Program-made: the position numbers and the translations under genes
Part shown: positions 44,691-56,728 of the stretch, piece after piece
How the letters are laid out: each line of letters starts with the position of its first letter
Position numbering within the stretch: the stretch's first letter is position 1
Assembly: GCA_015501595.1 (NCBI GenBank)
Contig: JADNRX010000024.1
Location: 124,001-188,000 of the forward strand
Origin: Hymenopellis radicata
Lineage: Eukaryota > Basidiomycota > Agaricomycetes > Agaricales > Physalacriaceae
DNA length: 64,000 nucleotides
Reading direction: 5' to 3'
The notes under the pieces: generated by a model
Databases searched by the model: none
Told to the model about the DNA's origin: nothing
Seen by the model: only the letters and a program-made list of their open reading frames with translations

Positions 44691-45955
44691 ACTGGAGCAA
44701 GTCAGGCCAGAGGTCGACAAAAGGAAATCGAGATGCTTGCGCTCATATATGAACCCCTTCTTACTCTGCTTCCAGGTCGAGAACCATATGCTACCATATC
44801 AGGTGATGGCAAGGTGACGAAAGGATGTGAGAAGCCCAATACACTTCACATGTTGTCCTCAAGGTGATGCTACGCGAAGGATCAGCGGGGGAAATTATCA
44901 GTGGGCGAGCCACGAGATCATTGTAAGGCACTGGTTGAATTACTTGCCTGATATACTCTACTAAAAACAGGACGTGAGAGACGCGTAAGCAAATCGTAGA
45001 ACACCTGGTCGACGATGAGACGGTGACACAATTCCTCAAATGAGTACCATCTAGTAGCGTTTTCATGAAACACGTTCAGTGGTCATATGTTCGCGTTCTA
45101 GTCGGTTTATGGTGCGATGACTGCCACTGATGTTCTCCCACGAAAGACGCATGAAAAGGGTAGCACGTTCGCTGGCAGTAGGTTCGGCAGATTCGTAATA
45201 AATCGGGATTCAGGTATCGAACGAGCTGACGCCTCACATGACATAGCAGGACTCAGGAGGTACCTACTTGGAATATACACAATCAGCAACAACACCAAAT
45301 TTCAGGAGCTGTGAGTCCGAGTACTCATTTTCTCGTACCTTGAACGTCCAAGTGAGCAGGTTAACTCGGAAGAGTAGTTCCTCAGAAAACCGGCTCTGCT
45401 CTGTAAATACCATCCGGCAGAAGGTGTCCCAGCTGCATTCCATTTCAGAAGCAGTCCATCGGATGGAGCGTGTTCCATCAGATTCTGCCAGCTTGATGCT
45501 AACGAGTAAGTATGCAATTCGAATGCCATGGCTTTAATCCGGGAACGTGGCGCACAACCGAATCTAGATAGTCGTCATAGTAGAGGGAGAGATCTCGAGT
45601 CGAATTGGGCGATGCATGGCTTTTTTAGAGACGGATTGTGGATGTTTTCCAGAGTGTCATGAAGGCAGAAAGCAAAAAAAGCGCACGCTAGATAACACGA
45701 CCAAACCGGTTACCCATAACCCGATTCCGAACGAGTCACAACATTCAACTCTTCTCGTCTTGCGCGTCTCTTCAAATCTGAGACTCCGGCTCTCCCACGA
45801 TATGCCAAAATGCTGTGTATATAATCTCAACCCATCTCATCTAGAACTCCCATCAATCTGTCAGGCGCCATGAGGGAGATTTACCACCATATCGTTACAT
45901 TACGCATAGCCTTGTTGGTGATTGACACTCACTTTGTTGGCTTTCTGCAACCGTT
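44691..45955. other. Intergenic region, 1.26 kb
   Basis: No gene supportable; short frames only. Confidence 0.4.
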
Positions 45956-46906
45956 ATGGCTGAGCTGGCTGGCGGTCTCATTGGGGCTTGTGCTTCTCTT
46001 GCTGCTACTGCCTACGCCCGCTCTTCTGGTTTCTCTGGCCGACATGAGTCCTCTCACCGAGCAGAACTGGCCAGCCTCGATGGGAGTGCAAGTCGCTTTA
46101 GTGTTTCGTTGGAGAACGGGACCGCGACTGAGGACGACGAAGAGTCCTTTAGGGTAATGTGGCACGAGTGAGTTTTCCTAGTATCCAGCTACAGGTTATC
46201 TCAACATGATTGTAGTGCCCGACAGAAGAATGTAGAGTATTACGAGAGCATAAACGAGTACAAAGACGTTTCGTGGATAAGGCTCGCAATCAAGCTCAAG
46301 CTGAGAAAAATGGTTCGGAAGAAAAAAGCGGTCTGCAAGGGATACAAATTACAGCCTGAGGCATCATGTCGAGGTAAGGGTGTAAAACTATGTCAATATT
46401 CACTGGCAGAGGCAGTTGTTTATGTGTTTCACAGGACGTGGCCGGCTCGTTCTACTCCTACTCGGATAACGCGTCTGTTTACGCGACGTCTGGTTCTCCG
46501 CCTGGCTCTGCCCTAGGAAAAGAGTTCATCAGCGAATGGCGCGACAGACTCCATGTCGCGGCCTCATGGAATGACTATAACGAATCTCTGCCGAACCTCC
46601 ATGAACTGGTTGATTCCCATCGACTCTCCTCTAGAAGGGTGCAGGTAACATTTGTCCCTCAGCAATGCTATCATACCATCTGATGCACTACGCAGTCCAC
46701 CTTCTGATTTGACCACCCGCCGGATTCTTCCCAACTTGAACTTCCAATCCAGACATCGCCTAATACTTGTCAGGAAACGGAGGATAATTCATTCGAGTAA
46801 GTCTCCCAATATCGAGAAGGACCTTAATTAACGGCGCTGTAATAGACAATTCAGAAAGGACTTTGACGACGATGAGCTGTTGGAGGGTTTCCTTCAACTA
46901 CTTTGA
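45956..46906 (+). CDS. Unidentified small protein with hydrophobic N-terminus
   Basis: Exons 45956-46167, 46216-46373, 46435-46644, 46774-46796, 46846-46906; 220 aa after removing one A from the A6 run at 46322-46327. It begins MAELAGGLIGACASLAATAY, a possible signal peptide or anchor, continues Ser-rich, then has an alpha-helical basic segment (YYESINEYKDVSWIRLAIKL) and an acidic end (QFRKDFDDDELLEGFLQLL). The stop codon lies inside the first bases of a segmental duplication whose other copy is at 51030, so the original 3' end may have been replaced. No family is recognised. Confidence 0.5.
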
Positions 46907-47310
46907 TCTATGAAGACGAAGGTCTGCTCACAACTCGTCAAGAGACTCGCATGCCGACGTCTCTTGAACGAAGGTATGTCAGGGAGATGGAGAAAGCCAT
47001 TGAGGGCCAGAAAGAGATGAATGTTGTCCAAATTCAGAACGTCCATAGCGGTGTACATGTACAATAGTTGCCTTAGTCTTCTTCTTCGGGCTCTGCGACA
47101 TTTTGTGCGACATCCGTTTAGCCAGCCTGGCCATTCTCCTCATCCTTCGCCGCTTCCTTTGTACTCGAGCTCGAAAGAATCTCGTCTACAGTTACTTAGC
47201 TTTGACCCATCTGTCGCGCAGTCGCCACACGACCCGCAACACCCGCATGGACACGCCGTCGGTCCGGATCCCCGGCAAAGTCTTTCAGTTTCTGTGCCTT
47301 GACCAACAAC
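46898..47310 (+). repeat. Segmental duplication, copy 1
   Basis: Similar to 51030-51445 in the same direction over roughly 410 bases with small indels, beginning at CTACTTTGATCT. It carries the 3' part of a MYND-family gene on the minus strand. Confidence 0.85.
47073..47310 (-). pseudogene. Truncated MYND-family gene tail
   Basis: Minus-strand remnant matching the last 70-80 codons of the MYND gene at 51217-52240, with the stop codon changed from TGA to TAA but in place, plus internal indels. The zinc finger and 5' part are missing, so it is a broken copy. Confidence 0.75.
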
Positions 47311-47454
47311 TGCTGGTGGACTGTTACCGCCGCAGCACTAGGTGGACAGCCCTAAAAGGCAACTCCACAAACGGGTCACGAACACGTGGTTTCATTGTTG
47401 TTGTCTTTGGTCCACCATTGTCTCCCATTTTCGGCTACAGAAGTCACGGGGCTC

Positions 47455-47462
47455 TATAAAAA
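47455..47462 (+). promoter_or_regulatory. TATA box of the FunK1-type kinase gene
   Basis: TATAAAAA lies 93 bases before the ATG at 47555, after GGGGCTC; typical distance for a core promoter. Confidence 0.5.
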
Positions 47463-47554
47463 TGGCACATCTCGCGCGCGACTCTTTGTTGTTCACAAAC
47501 AACGAACACTTTCACCACATCTATCACCATCTATTCTTCTCCTCATTATTCGCC

Positions 47555-50347
47555 ATGGCTATCCCTCCCATACTACGCGACACCGCCCCACCTCCAGTGA
47601 TACAGAACACCACCACATCCAATTCGTCGGCGCCGCCTACCACCGATGCTGCTGGTCCAACCCACAAAGCTGGCTCAACCCCCCAGTGCAGAGGCGGCAA
47701 CAGTCGCACCCGGTGGGACGATTCTGAGATCGGGCCGCTCAAGTACAAGCGCAGCGACTACGAGCCGTTCTTGCAGGTCGACCTCAGAAACAGTCGTGTC
47801 CTTGTCGACATTGACAAGTTCTCGGAGAGAGTCCTCCGTATCCCATTCCCCGAGACTCGCAGCGACAAGTTTTGCACCACGGACGCGCGACTGAACAAAT
47901 TGGTCGATGCGATATACGGAGACGCTCAGTTCAAGAACTTTTTGCAGGTGTTCTTGGCTAGGTGCCGCCATTTTGGCAGTGTCGAGACGTCGCTTTATGC
48001 ACTCCACGCAGATATGAACAATCGGGCGATGGAAATGATCGAGGCAGAATATCCTGGCCTCGAGCCTATTCGATTCTATCGTAACGACCCCAAAGTCCTC
48101 ATGGGCGGTATCCTCAATCGCAAAAATCTGTCGCCCGATATGTTTGGTGTTTTCAAGGCGTTATTCGATGGTTCGGAAACCAACTTGACCAAGGAAAAAG
48201 TGAAAGAAGCTCTCGACGTATTCGCAGAGCCCGTCTACAGCTCGATTTACTGGGCTATGGTTCTCCTTTTGCTCGAGGGGAAGGACGGGGACTGTACTTT
48301 GTGGGATGGGCGAGACGGGTTTAGAATGCTGGATCCAGGTATGCTCCTCTGTTATTTATTTTTGTTGTGGCTCTAACTAGCATTTGCAGTAACTAAGAAG
48401 GACCCCATCCACCTCTCGGCACCAGAACCTCGCCCAAGACGGAAACCTACATCCCAATCACGCCCCGCTTACTTAGAGGCTAGCACACAGTCACTTGGAT
48501 CGACAGCGCCCAAACGGCGTCGGTCTGGGATTGACACTCCCTCGAAGAAGGCCCGATCGGACAATCCCTTCCTGCGATACGTGAAGAGGCAGAGGATGAG
48601 GAAGAGCCCATCGAGCTGCCTGTCAGGCGCCGGCGTGTCCCCGACGACATGGCCAAGGCTCACAACCAATGCGCGAGATATGGTTTCGAGGCGCTTTCGG
48701 TACCTGCTCTTCGTGACTCCTTTGTCATGCATCTTTTCGACCGCAACAGGGTTCAAGTGTTGTACTACAGCCACAGCCTAATGCTCACCTCGACCGCCAT
48801 CGACCTCGAAAAAGAAGAGCACGTGAAGAGGTTCATCGCCCTCCTTGTTAGCCACCATCGCTTGACAATGCGCGAACGCGGTGTTCTTCCCGTACTCGAC
48901 CAAGCCGAGAGCTTCCTCAGGACATACCAATTCTTTGCGGACCGGGAGCGTACAGGCCACAAGGTTGTTGACCGCCGAAACACATACTGTGGGATCACTA
49001 TGACCCTTCCCCTTCCAGACGGATCGCGCAGTATCAAGGTGACTTTGGGGCCACTTATTGCGCAAGAACCTGGGATTATTGGGCGTTCCACGTGCGTGTT
49101 CGAAGCGACGTCTGAGGAGTGGCCCGGCATGAAGTTGGCCGTCAAGCTGAGCTGGCCGGGAGAGAAGCGCACTTCCGAGGCCGTATTCTTGGAGGCGGCC
49201 AAGAAAGCGGCGGCGGGGGACGCGGCTCCTGGGGAGCGGCACTGGGTTCTGGATCACCTCCCCAATTTACTTCTCACTCACGACTTTGCGACCGAGGCGG
49301 ATTCGACGGAAGCGCGAATTGCGCAGATGCTTAGCGGCGCCGAGTTTGCCGGTGACAAGGCATTTTCCTACGAGCATCGCGTCCTGCGTATCACCATACA
49401 CGAGCTCTTGTTTCCTTTGGAAACCCTTACAAACGTGCAAGACGTTGCGCAGGTGTTTGCTGATGCTATTCAATGTGTGTTGACCGTTCTGCTTTGTTTG
49501 CTCTCGATACTGATTTCTGCGTTGTTTATAGGTCACGGCTGGCTTTACAAGTGTCCTGGAATTCTTCATCGCGACATCAGCATGTCAAACATCATGTATC
49601 GCATTAAAGCGGACGGGCGTATCTGCGGGGTCCTGAACGACTTCGACCTGTCTTCATTTCTCCAGCACCTAGGTGATAATGCCCAATCCACTTCCCACCA
49701 GCGCACTGGAACCCCTCCGTTCATGGCGATGGATCTTCTCGTCGGCGAGTACGAAGAAGTCCCAAAACATCTCTATCGTCACGATCTTGAATCTTTCTTT
49801 TATGTCATGATAGTATTCATGTCGCACTACGAGCTCTGCCAACCGGAACCTCCAAAGAAGAAAACGAAATCTTCCTCGCCTCCACCTCGCGCCTATATCC
49901 AACCTCGTACGCTAGGCGATGCTGCAACATTGCCCCTCTCCAATTGGTTTCAAGCCCACCGTAGATCTGGTTTCCCTTCGTGACGCCAAGGCAATCTTTT
50001 TCACCAGCGCGAAGGATCTCATTAAGGAGAACCTTTCACCGTCCTTCCAAGCTATCGCTCCGTGGCTGCTGAAAATTCGGAGCATGTTTGGCGCCGGAGT
50101 AAACGCTCGGGCTACTCATGCAAGGGCATTGGAGGTCTGGGAAATGGAAAAGTCGACCATTCAACGCAATGGCAGTAAGCGTCCGAGTCGCTTTGCAGTT
50201 CCGTCGGCACAAGCTGGCAAACGACCTGAGCCGTTTGACAATGTGACTCTGGGCGGAGCCGTTTCCTACAATAAATTCATGGGCGGCGCGGAGAATCTGC
50301 CATTCGGGCAAGATATGGTGTTCAATTTCTTTGCAGATCTTCCATAA
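47555..50347 (+). CDS. FunK1-type fungal protein kinase
   Basis: Three exons: 47555-48338, 48390-49474, 49532-50347; about 894 aa after two one-base repairs (one A added near 48562, one T removed from TTT at 49948-49950). The N-terminal 300 residues are FunK1 upstream region; a basic Ser/Pro linker follows. The kinase part has ATSEEWPGMKLAVKLSWPGE (the ATP-binding Lys of VAIK type), GILHRDISMSNIMY (catalytic loop HRD...N), LNDFDLSSFL (DFD in place of DFG), and TGTPPFMAMDLL followed by LYRHDLESFFYVMIVF, a FunK1 hallmark. The catalytic Lys, Asp, Asn and metal-binding Asp are all present, so it is probably active. FunK1 kinases are expanded in mushrooms; targets are unknown. Confidence 0.88.
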
Positions 50348-50658
50348 GCCATATGCTTCTATTCTTCTATTCATCTACTTACATATTTTTCAACCGTTCA
50401 ATCATAAATATCTTCTATATACACTCTATGTAACCGCTGTACAATCACTGTAGAAATCTATAAACCCTCATCATCGATAACCTGTTCCCGTGCGTAGTCT
50501 GAGGACGTGCACGTACTACTGCTCATTTTCAAAATGGCGACCTAAGGCGCCAATGGCGCGCCTAGTGTTCTCGTTGGAGAGTATGTTTTCGGAACGTACT
50601 TCGCGTGGTCGCCTCCACATTGAAAACGCACATAGGTTCTCCAGTTCCAGATCGACAC

Positions 50659-50803
50659 AAGCTATAAAACTTGACTGTTGGAACAGGCCGCGAAGAAACC
50701 GCTTCCGGGAAATGGTGTGAGGCTGGCAGATTGACACATTGAAGCTATAAAACTTGACTGTTGGAATTGGAAGAAACCGCTTCCGGGAAATGGTGTGAGG
50801 CCA
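50659..50803 (+). repeat. Tandem duplication, period 83 bp
   Basis: AAGCTATAAAACTTGACTGT starts both units (50659 and 50742). Both also contain GAAGAAACCGCTTCCGGGAA-like and ATGGTGTGAGGC blocks; the second unit is shorter by a few bases. Confidence 0.8.
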
Positions 50804-50900
50804 GATTAGAGAGCAATCTAAGTATGTGCGCCACTATCTGCTTCTCTCTGATGATAACATTGGGCTAGAAGTGATGCGTCATGCAAACCGATATCACCCA

Positions 50901-51029
50901 TTTGTGCCCCGGGAGGAACGGTTATGCCTGTGTGGTTAGAGTGTGGAGACCGCGGAGCGGCGTCTTCAGGTGTCAGGACGTAGGTACGTAGAAAAAACCG
51001 TTATGGGTCCCATTGAGGAACGAGCTCTC
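50901..51029 (+). repeat. Dispersed repeat, copy 2 (half inverted)
   Basis: 50901-50958 matches 26581-26639 directly; 50959-51029 matches 26640-26701 in reverse complement. It abuts segmental duplication copy 2. Confidence 0.7.
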
Positions 51030-51445
51030 CTACTTTGATCTAGGAAGACGAAGGTCTACTCACAACTCGTCAAGACACTCGCATGCCAACGTCTCTTGAA
51101 CGAAGGTATGCGAGGGATACGGACAAAGCCATTGAGGGCCAGAAAGAAAGAGACGAATGCTATCCAAATTCAGAATGTCCATAGCGGTGTACATGTACAA
51201 TAGTTGATACCGGACCTCAGTCTTCTTCTTCGGGCTCTGCGATATTTTCTGCGACATCTGTTTCGCCAGCCTGACCATTCTCCTCATCTTCCTTTACATT
51301 CGAAAGAATCTCGTCTACAGTTATCTTTGACCCCATCTGTCGCGCAGTCGCCACACGACCCGCAAGATCCGCACGGAGACGCTGTCGGTCCGGATCCCCA
51401 GCAAATGCTTTCAGTTTCCGCACCTCGACCAACAACTCCCAGCCC
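51030..51445 (+). repeat. Segmental duplication, copy 2
   Basis: Counterpart of 46898-47310; overlaps the last exon of the MYND gene at 51217-52240, which is therefore probably the source locus. Confidence 0.85.
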
Positions 51446-52240
51446 ACATCGCCCTTCCCCTCGCACTTTCCCGAAAGGTCGATGATCTGCTGCTCAACTT
51501 GGTCCAAGGAGATAAGCCCATTACACGTTGCGCGAACCAGACCGTCAACGCGATCACGGGGCGCGTACTTGTAGTCTGGATTTACTGGGTCCGGAAAGTC
51601 AAAGTACATGAACGACGTCGGCCCGAAACCGTTGAGGGTGTTTGTGAATGTCACCGACATCGATATCGCGCCGAGCCCGCCCTCTGATTGAATCTGCGCG
51701 GATCGGCGGCGGTCAGCCGATGAGCCACGAAGTGCGTGGATGGTGTGCAGCAGAAAGTCTGAGGGCCAGTCTTGTCCGAGAGCTTGTTTCCCATGGACGA
51801 CGGTGAGGCTTAGCGATTTACTGTGCAGCTGCGAGTCAGGACCGTGGAGGCGCAGATGCTCGACCGCCATCCAGCGAAAGACCCCTTCGTATGTCTGCCC
51901 TAGATATTGGTTACAATCCGATAAGAGAGCTACAGGCCGACATACCCAAAACCAGGTGGTGGGACTTAGATACGGTCCTGGCGGGATGCAGCGGCTTTTA
52001 TGCGTCCTCCAATGCGATCGCTGACAATCTTTGCTCTGAAAGTCGCGCAGATGAGACACGCGAGTAAGACCGACTTCTGGAAGGACCCACGCAATACCGC
52101 ACGTATCTGCACTTGGCGCAGACTTTCATTTTGTGACCCTCGTAGCCTCGCTGCCGATGTGGGCAATCGGGGAACGCGCAATCCCGTATCGGTTTGGGAT
52201 CCGGCACGTACACGCCCAGCTCTGGCAAGATCAATGGCAT
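51217..52240 (-). CDS. MYND zinc-finger protein, copy 2 (intact)
   Basis: Three exons: 52240-52091, 52035-51946, 51894-51217; 305 aa, no repair needed. The finger has all ligands: DCAFPDCPHRQRGYEGHKMK, VCAKCRYVRYC, SKDCQRSHWRTHKSRC. The remaining 220 residues (YEGVFRWMAVEHLRLHGPDS, VVHGKQALGQDWPSDFLL, NPDYKYAPRDRVDGLVRATC followed by NGLISLDQVE) form a helical domain shared with copies 1 and 3, ending in an acidic tail (DVAENIAEPEEED). The first intron splits the zinc knuckle after YC at the same place as copy 3. Function is unknown; such proteins are common and expanded in Agaricomycetes. Confidence 0.85.
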
Positions 52241-53357
52241 CGTATTCGTAAAGCTGACGCAATATGTGGGTGCGCGATTTAACACGCAGACAGCCTAGTG
52301 GATGACAAGGATGATGGACAAGAGCAAGAAAGTTGAGGACCCTGTGACGGTACGAGATTTTGATGGACCAATGAGATCAAGAACAGACAACAAATTATTG
52401 CGGCGTATTTGACGCCGCTCGTTTGAGACCTGATATACATCAGGCCTATATCACTATATCAAGCCTGATATATTGACTCAAAAATGGAGTGTACAAATTG
52501 TTGGATTTTGTTTAATACAGATATCCAACAGAATATTAAGTATCTGGTCTTCACATTCACTACAAGTACTAGTAGTACTTACGTTGCCAATAAACATTGC
52601 CAGTACACGGGAGTAACACCGTGGCTTATGCTGATTCGAGCAGTTCATCAGACTGGGAGAAAGACTCCGGATCAGAAACGTTGTCTAAGGTTTCCGCGCT
52701 GTCTGCTTAGGTCTGCGCCACAATTGAAGAAGACGCTTGGCGGTTAGCTTTTCATGGTACGATTAGGCCATCAACACTCGTTGAAACACGTTCTGTTCTG
52801 ACCTCCGACGCGAGACAATAGGGAGAATGTCCGGCCAAGTCTCTGCCAGCAAGTTCATCACATCGTAACCTATTGAATCTGTAACAATGTCGACACACGT
52901 ACCTGTTCACCACGTACCCAGTCAGTTACTCGAGCGCAAAAGAACAATAGAACCCAGCGAAACGCGCGCGGGAGAATTGATAACACCGTCAAGAGACAAT
53001 TGTCCAAGACAATAAGCCTCCGGCTCGAGGCGTCGAAGCAGAAACCACGGCAGGTACTTAAGTCGAAGAAGAGTTGACAGGTAGGCGTGGTGAGTTGTCG
53101 AGCTTGACTGCCGACATTAGGCACCTAATTTCGGTGGTCAAGCTTTTTGATTCACCGCCACAAGTCTACAGTGTCTGTGTACACGGAAAGGTACGAGTCT
53201 TCATGCTTGTAACTATCCGCGCTTATATCCATTCTGCGAATCAGAAATCAACAGGTGTGGACAAGCGAGAAAGTGGCAAGAGATTTACCCCACCTTCGTG
53301 ATCTCATGTTTGACTTCCTTGTTAGATTCACCGCCCGCTTTGAGTATAAAGACCGCT
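52241..53357. other. Intergenic region between MYND copies
   Basis: 1.1 kb with no coding signal. A repeated pattern of TGATATA (52430-52475: CCTGATATAC, ATCAGGCCTATATC, AAGCCTGATATATT) may form a small palindromic AT-rich site. Confidence 0.4.
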
Positions 53358-54378
53358 TCAGGATTCCACATCCAAGCTCTCATCGACATCGGCATCGCGC
53401 TCTTTTTCGTCCCAAAGTTTTAGAATCTCTTCCGCAGTTGTCTCCGACCCATAGCTGCGCATGTCAGCCGCATAGCCAGCAGCAGCAGCTCGCCGACGCT
53501 GTCCCTGCGGGTCTCCAGACCACGCCTTCAGCTTCCGCACTTCCGCCAACAAGTTCCACCCCACGTCCCCTGCCTGCTCGCACCGACCCGAAAGGCGGCT
53601 TATCTGCGTTTCGACCTTGTCCAGAGGAATAAGCCCATTACACGCTGCCCGCACCAAAGCATCCACGCGATCCGGGGGGCGTACTTGTAATCGGGATTCG
53701 GGCGCTCGGGGAACTCGAACCGAAGGGCATGTTCCAAGACAGTAATGGGCGGCGCAGACTCGTGGAGCTGGTTCGTCAAACGCGCTTGCAGCCTATTCCG
53801 CCGGCGTCTTGGATCTCGGCACATTGTCGTGACTCGCGGGAGTCGTCCCCTGCATGATGCGATAGAGTGATGGATTTGAGCAGGAAATCTGAAGGCCAGT
53901 CCTGTCCAAGTGCCTGTTTTCCGTGTACGACCGTAAGGCTTAGAGTTAGGCCATCTTTGAGGAGGGAGTCCGCGCTATGAAGGCGCAGGATTTCAACCGC
54001 TGCCCAGCGAAAAACACCTTCGTAGGTCTACAAAAATGGCTGTTAAGAATGCAGAAAACAGGGTTACTACGAAACTTGACTGTTACATACATAAAGCCAG
54101 GTACTGGGACTAAGAGGCGGTCCTTGAGGAGCGCAGCGTTGTTTGTGCGTCCTCCAGTGTGATCTCTGGCAGTCTTTGCTCTGTTGAACTTGGGTAAGTG
54201 CCTGGTCAGACAAATCTCGCACACATACACAATAACGAACGTATTTGCACTTGCCGCATGCTTTCATCTTGTGCCCATCGAAGCCGCGTGAGCGACGTGG
54301 ACACTCTGGGAAAGCGCAGTCCCGCTTTGGTTTAGCATCCTCTATTATGATGCCTAGCTCTGGAAGTACCAATGGCAT
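53358..54378 (-). CDS. MYND zinc-finger protein, copy 3
   Basis: Exons 54378-54229, 54180-54091, 54027-53358; 303 aa after two added bases. Exons 1 and 2 have exactly the same lengths (150 and 90 nt) as copy 2. Finger: DCAFPECPRRSRGFDGHKMK, ACGKCKYVRYC, SKDCQRSHWRTHKQRC. The C-terminal domain runs TYEGVFRWAAVEILRLHSAD, VVHGKQALGQDWPSDFLL, FEFPERPNPDYKYAP, DRVDALVRAACNGLIPLDKV. Frame breaks near 53793-53794 and 53672-53679 are both mended by one extra base and match copy 2 at these points. Likely a functional gene. Confidence 0.75.
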
Positions 54379-54733
54379 TACGTCTGTCACTTGAACGATA
54401 GTGGTGGTGGGAACAATGTAAGAGGCCCTGGGAAACTACCCTAGAGCGGAACAGTCTCAGAACGTTGGATAGATGCCGAATCCGACGACGAAATCACATC
54501 GCGTAGCCGTCATGGCTAGGCTTGTGAGGTATGACGGCGGTCAGTATGAGTCTCACAGGCGAAATACCTTGATTGAATAAGAGGATCATCTGTGTGGAAC
54601 AGCTTGAGGCATTGGGATAACAAAACGAGGAAAAAGATGCATGCATTGAAGGATCATACACGCATACAGACGACAGATACATGTTCCCAAAACCTCTGCT
54701 GCAGCTCCACGCGTAACATCGTAGCGCATACCA
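54379..54733. other. Intergenic region
   Basis: 355 bases between two minus-strand genes; nothing recognisable. Confidence 0.4.
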
Positions 54734-55270
<537 letters not shown>

Positions 55271-56073
55271 CTTCAAAGGCGATGAGGAAGGCTCTTGAAG
55301 GCGGAGACAGCGAGCTCACCTTGATGCTGGTACGGATGAAGAGCCTGGGAAAACGACCCCGAGAGCAGTTAGGGAGCTGTACAGTTCCGGATTTGGTGGC
55401 TGACATTAGGGCCGGCTTCGGCTTGATCGGCCGCGCTTGATCAACCTCGATCAACTAAACAGTAGTAAACTTCAAGTTCAAACCAAGTTCAAACCGAGTA
55501 CTAGTTTTGTCTATAACGTTCCTGATCCATCGATACTTCACCGAGTTGAATTGTATCAGTTTTTTCTGCTCTCTCAATCCATGTGAGATCCCGCTGGTCC
55601 TTTGGACTGTTCTAGGTGAATCACTTTCTGGGTTTGTCTCTCAATGATTTAGCAAGTTTCTTTGCTCCGTGGAGTCACAGCTGAGTGTTCGAATGATCTG
55701 CCACTTTCATAGATCTGATTCAGGAATGAGAAAACGAAGCAGACTCAGCTCCATTAATTACACCAAGTATGGAATGGCATATCTAATCGTTCAAGAATGA
55801 ATTCAGCAGCCTAGAAACAAATTGTGGGTAAGAGCCGGAAGTATTGTGAAGAGTATGCATTTCTAGCACGACGCGTTATACATACTGGCAAGCGCGTTGG
55901 ACAACACCTCGTCGCGTCTAAAGGCCCCTGGCCCGGGCCTGACTAATCCATGTCTCGGGCCCCATATGTGGCAGTGCAGCCTTCTCCTCATATTAACGAC
56001 AACAACGACAACGACAACGAAGCATTTTACACGCCAGAGACTGATACAGTCCTGAATCACAAACACAACACTA
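55271..56073. other. Intergenic region between divergent genes
   Basis: 800 bases; contains the probable 5'-UTR intron and promoter of the ubiquitin-L40 gene. A plus-strand frame from 55950 is rejected because the next gene's start lies in another frame. Confidence 0.4.
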
Positions 56074-56728
56074 ATGGGACGCTGGACGCAATACGACGAA
56101 GTAAATATTGCATTAGCAACCAGCTGTCATTACTAACCACCTCGCAAAGGATGCATACCGCCTTCCAGAAGGCATGGAACGTATTGGGTATGACGCCGAC
56201 TCGCAAACATACACTTTCCGCGACGCCGACGGCTCAATATGGAAGGGCGTCGAAGGCGCAGAATACAGCGAAATGACCAGAGGTGCGTGCAATAATGTGG
56301 CCGCTAATACCTCCGCTTCATGTCTCCCGCATTTAGTCTCGGACGCCCCATCTGCACCAGATGCAGATGCCGAAAACGACGTGGACCTCGAAGCCCTACC
56401 CCGCCGCGCTGACGGTTACCAGCCCCTGGCGCATCAATCCCCGGTTTCCATTACACCCGCCTCCCTGCGCTCCCTCTTCCCGTTCTTCCTCATCATTGGG
56501 GTCGTACTCCTCCTTTTCTTCCGTCTATTCCCTTTCCCCACGTCCTCTTCTTCGAATCCCTGCCCAAAGCCTGATACGTCAGCGTATTGGGCTCGGCCGG
56601 GTGATACGTGCTGGGACATTGCGGTCCAACATGGGGTGACGCTGGAGGAGCTGGAGCAGGCGAATCCGGGTGTCAACTGTGAGAGGCTGATGCCCGGGAA
56701 CACGCTCTGTTTGCCAGTCAAAGATTAA
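56074..56728 (+). CDS. Membrane-anchored LysM-domain protein (CBM50)
   Basis: Three exons: 56074-56100, 56150-56282, 56337-56728; 183 aa. It begins MGRWTQYDEDAYRLPEGMER, has a short acidic cytosolic part (YDADSQTYTFRDADGSIWKG), one membrane span (SLFPFFLIIGVVLLLFFRLF) and, outside, a LysM module (ARPGDTCWDIAVQHGVTLEE followed by LEQANPGVNCERLMPGNTLC). LysM binds chitin-type N-acetylglucosamine chains. The layout predicts a type II membrane protein facing the wall; it lacks a signal peptide, so it is not a secreted LysM effector. Confidence 0.88.

Larger units (their letters stand above)
50348..51216. other. Intergenic region with repeats
   Basis: Holds the 83-bp tandem duplication, the second dispersed-repeat copy and the start of segmental duplication copy 2. 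No gene. Confidence 0.5.

Noticed and set aside
52430..52475. TGATATA palindromes considered as a CRISPR-like or origin array
   Set aside because: Only about three imperfect short units with no regular spacing; fungi have no CRISPR arrays, and no origin motif can be claimed from this.
55950..56276. Plus-strand frame MSRAPYVAVQPSPH overlapping the LysM gene start
   Set aside because: The LysM protein starts at 56074 in another frame and splices cleanly with conserved sequence; the longer frame ends without domains.
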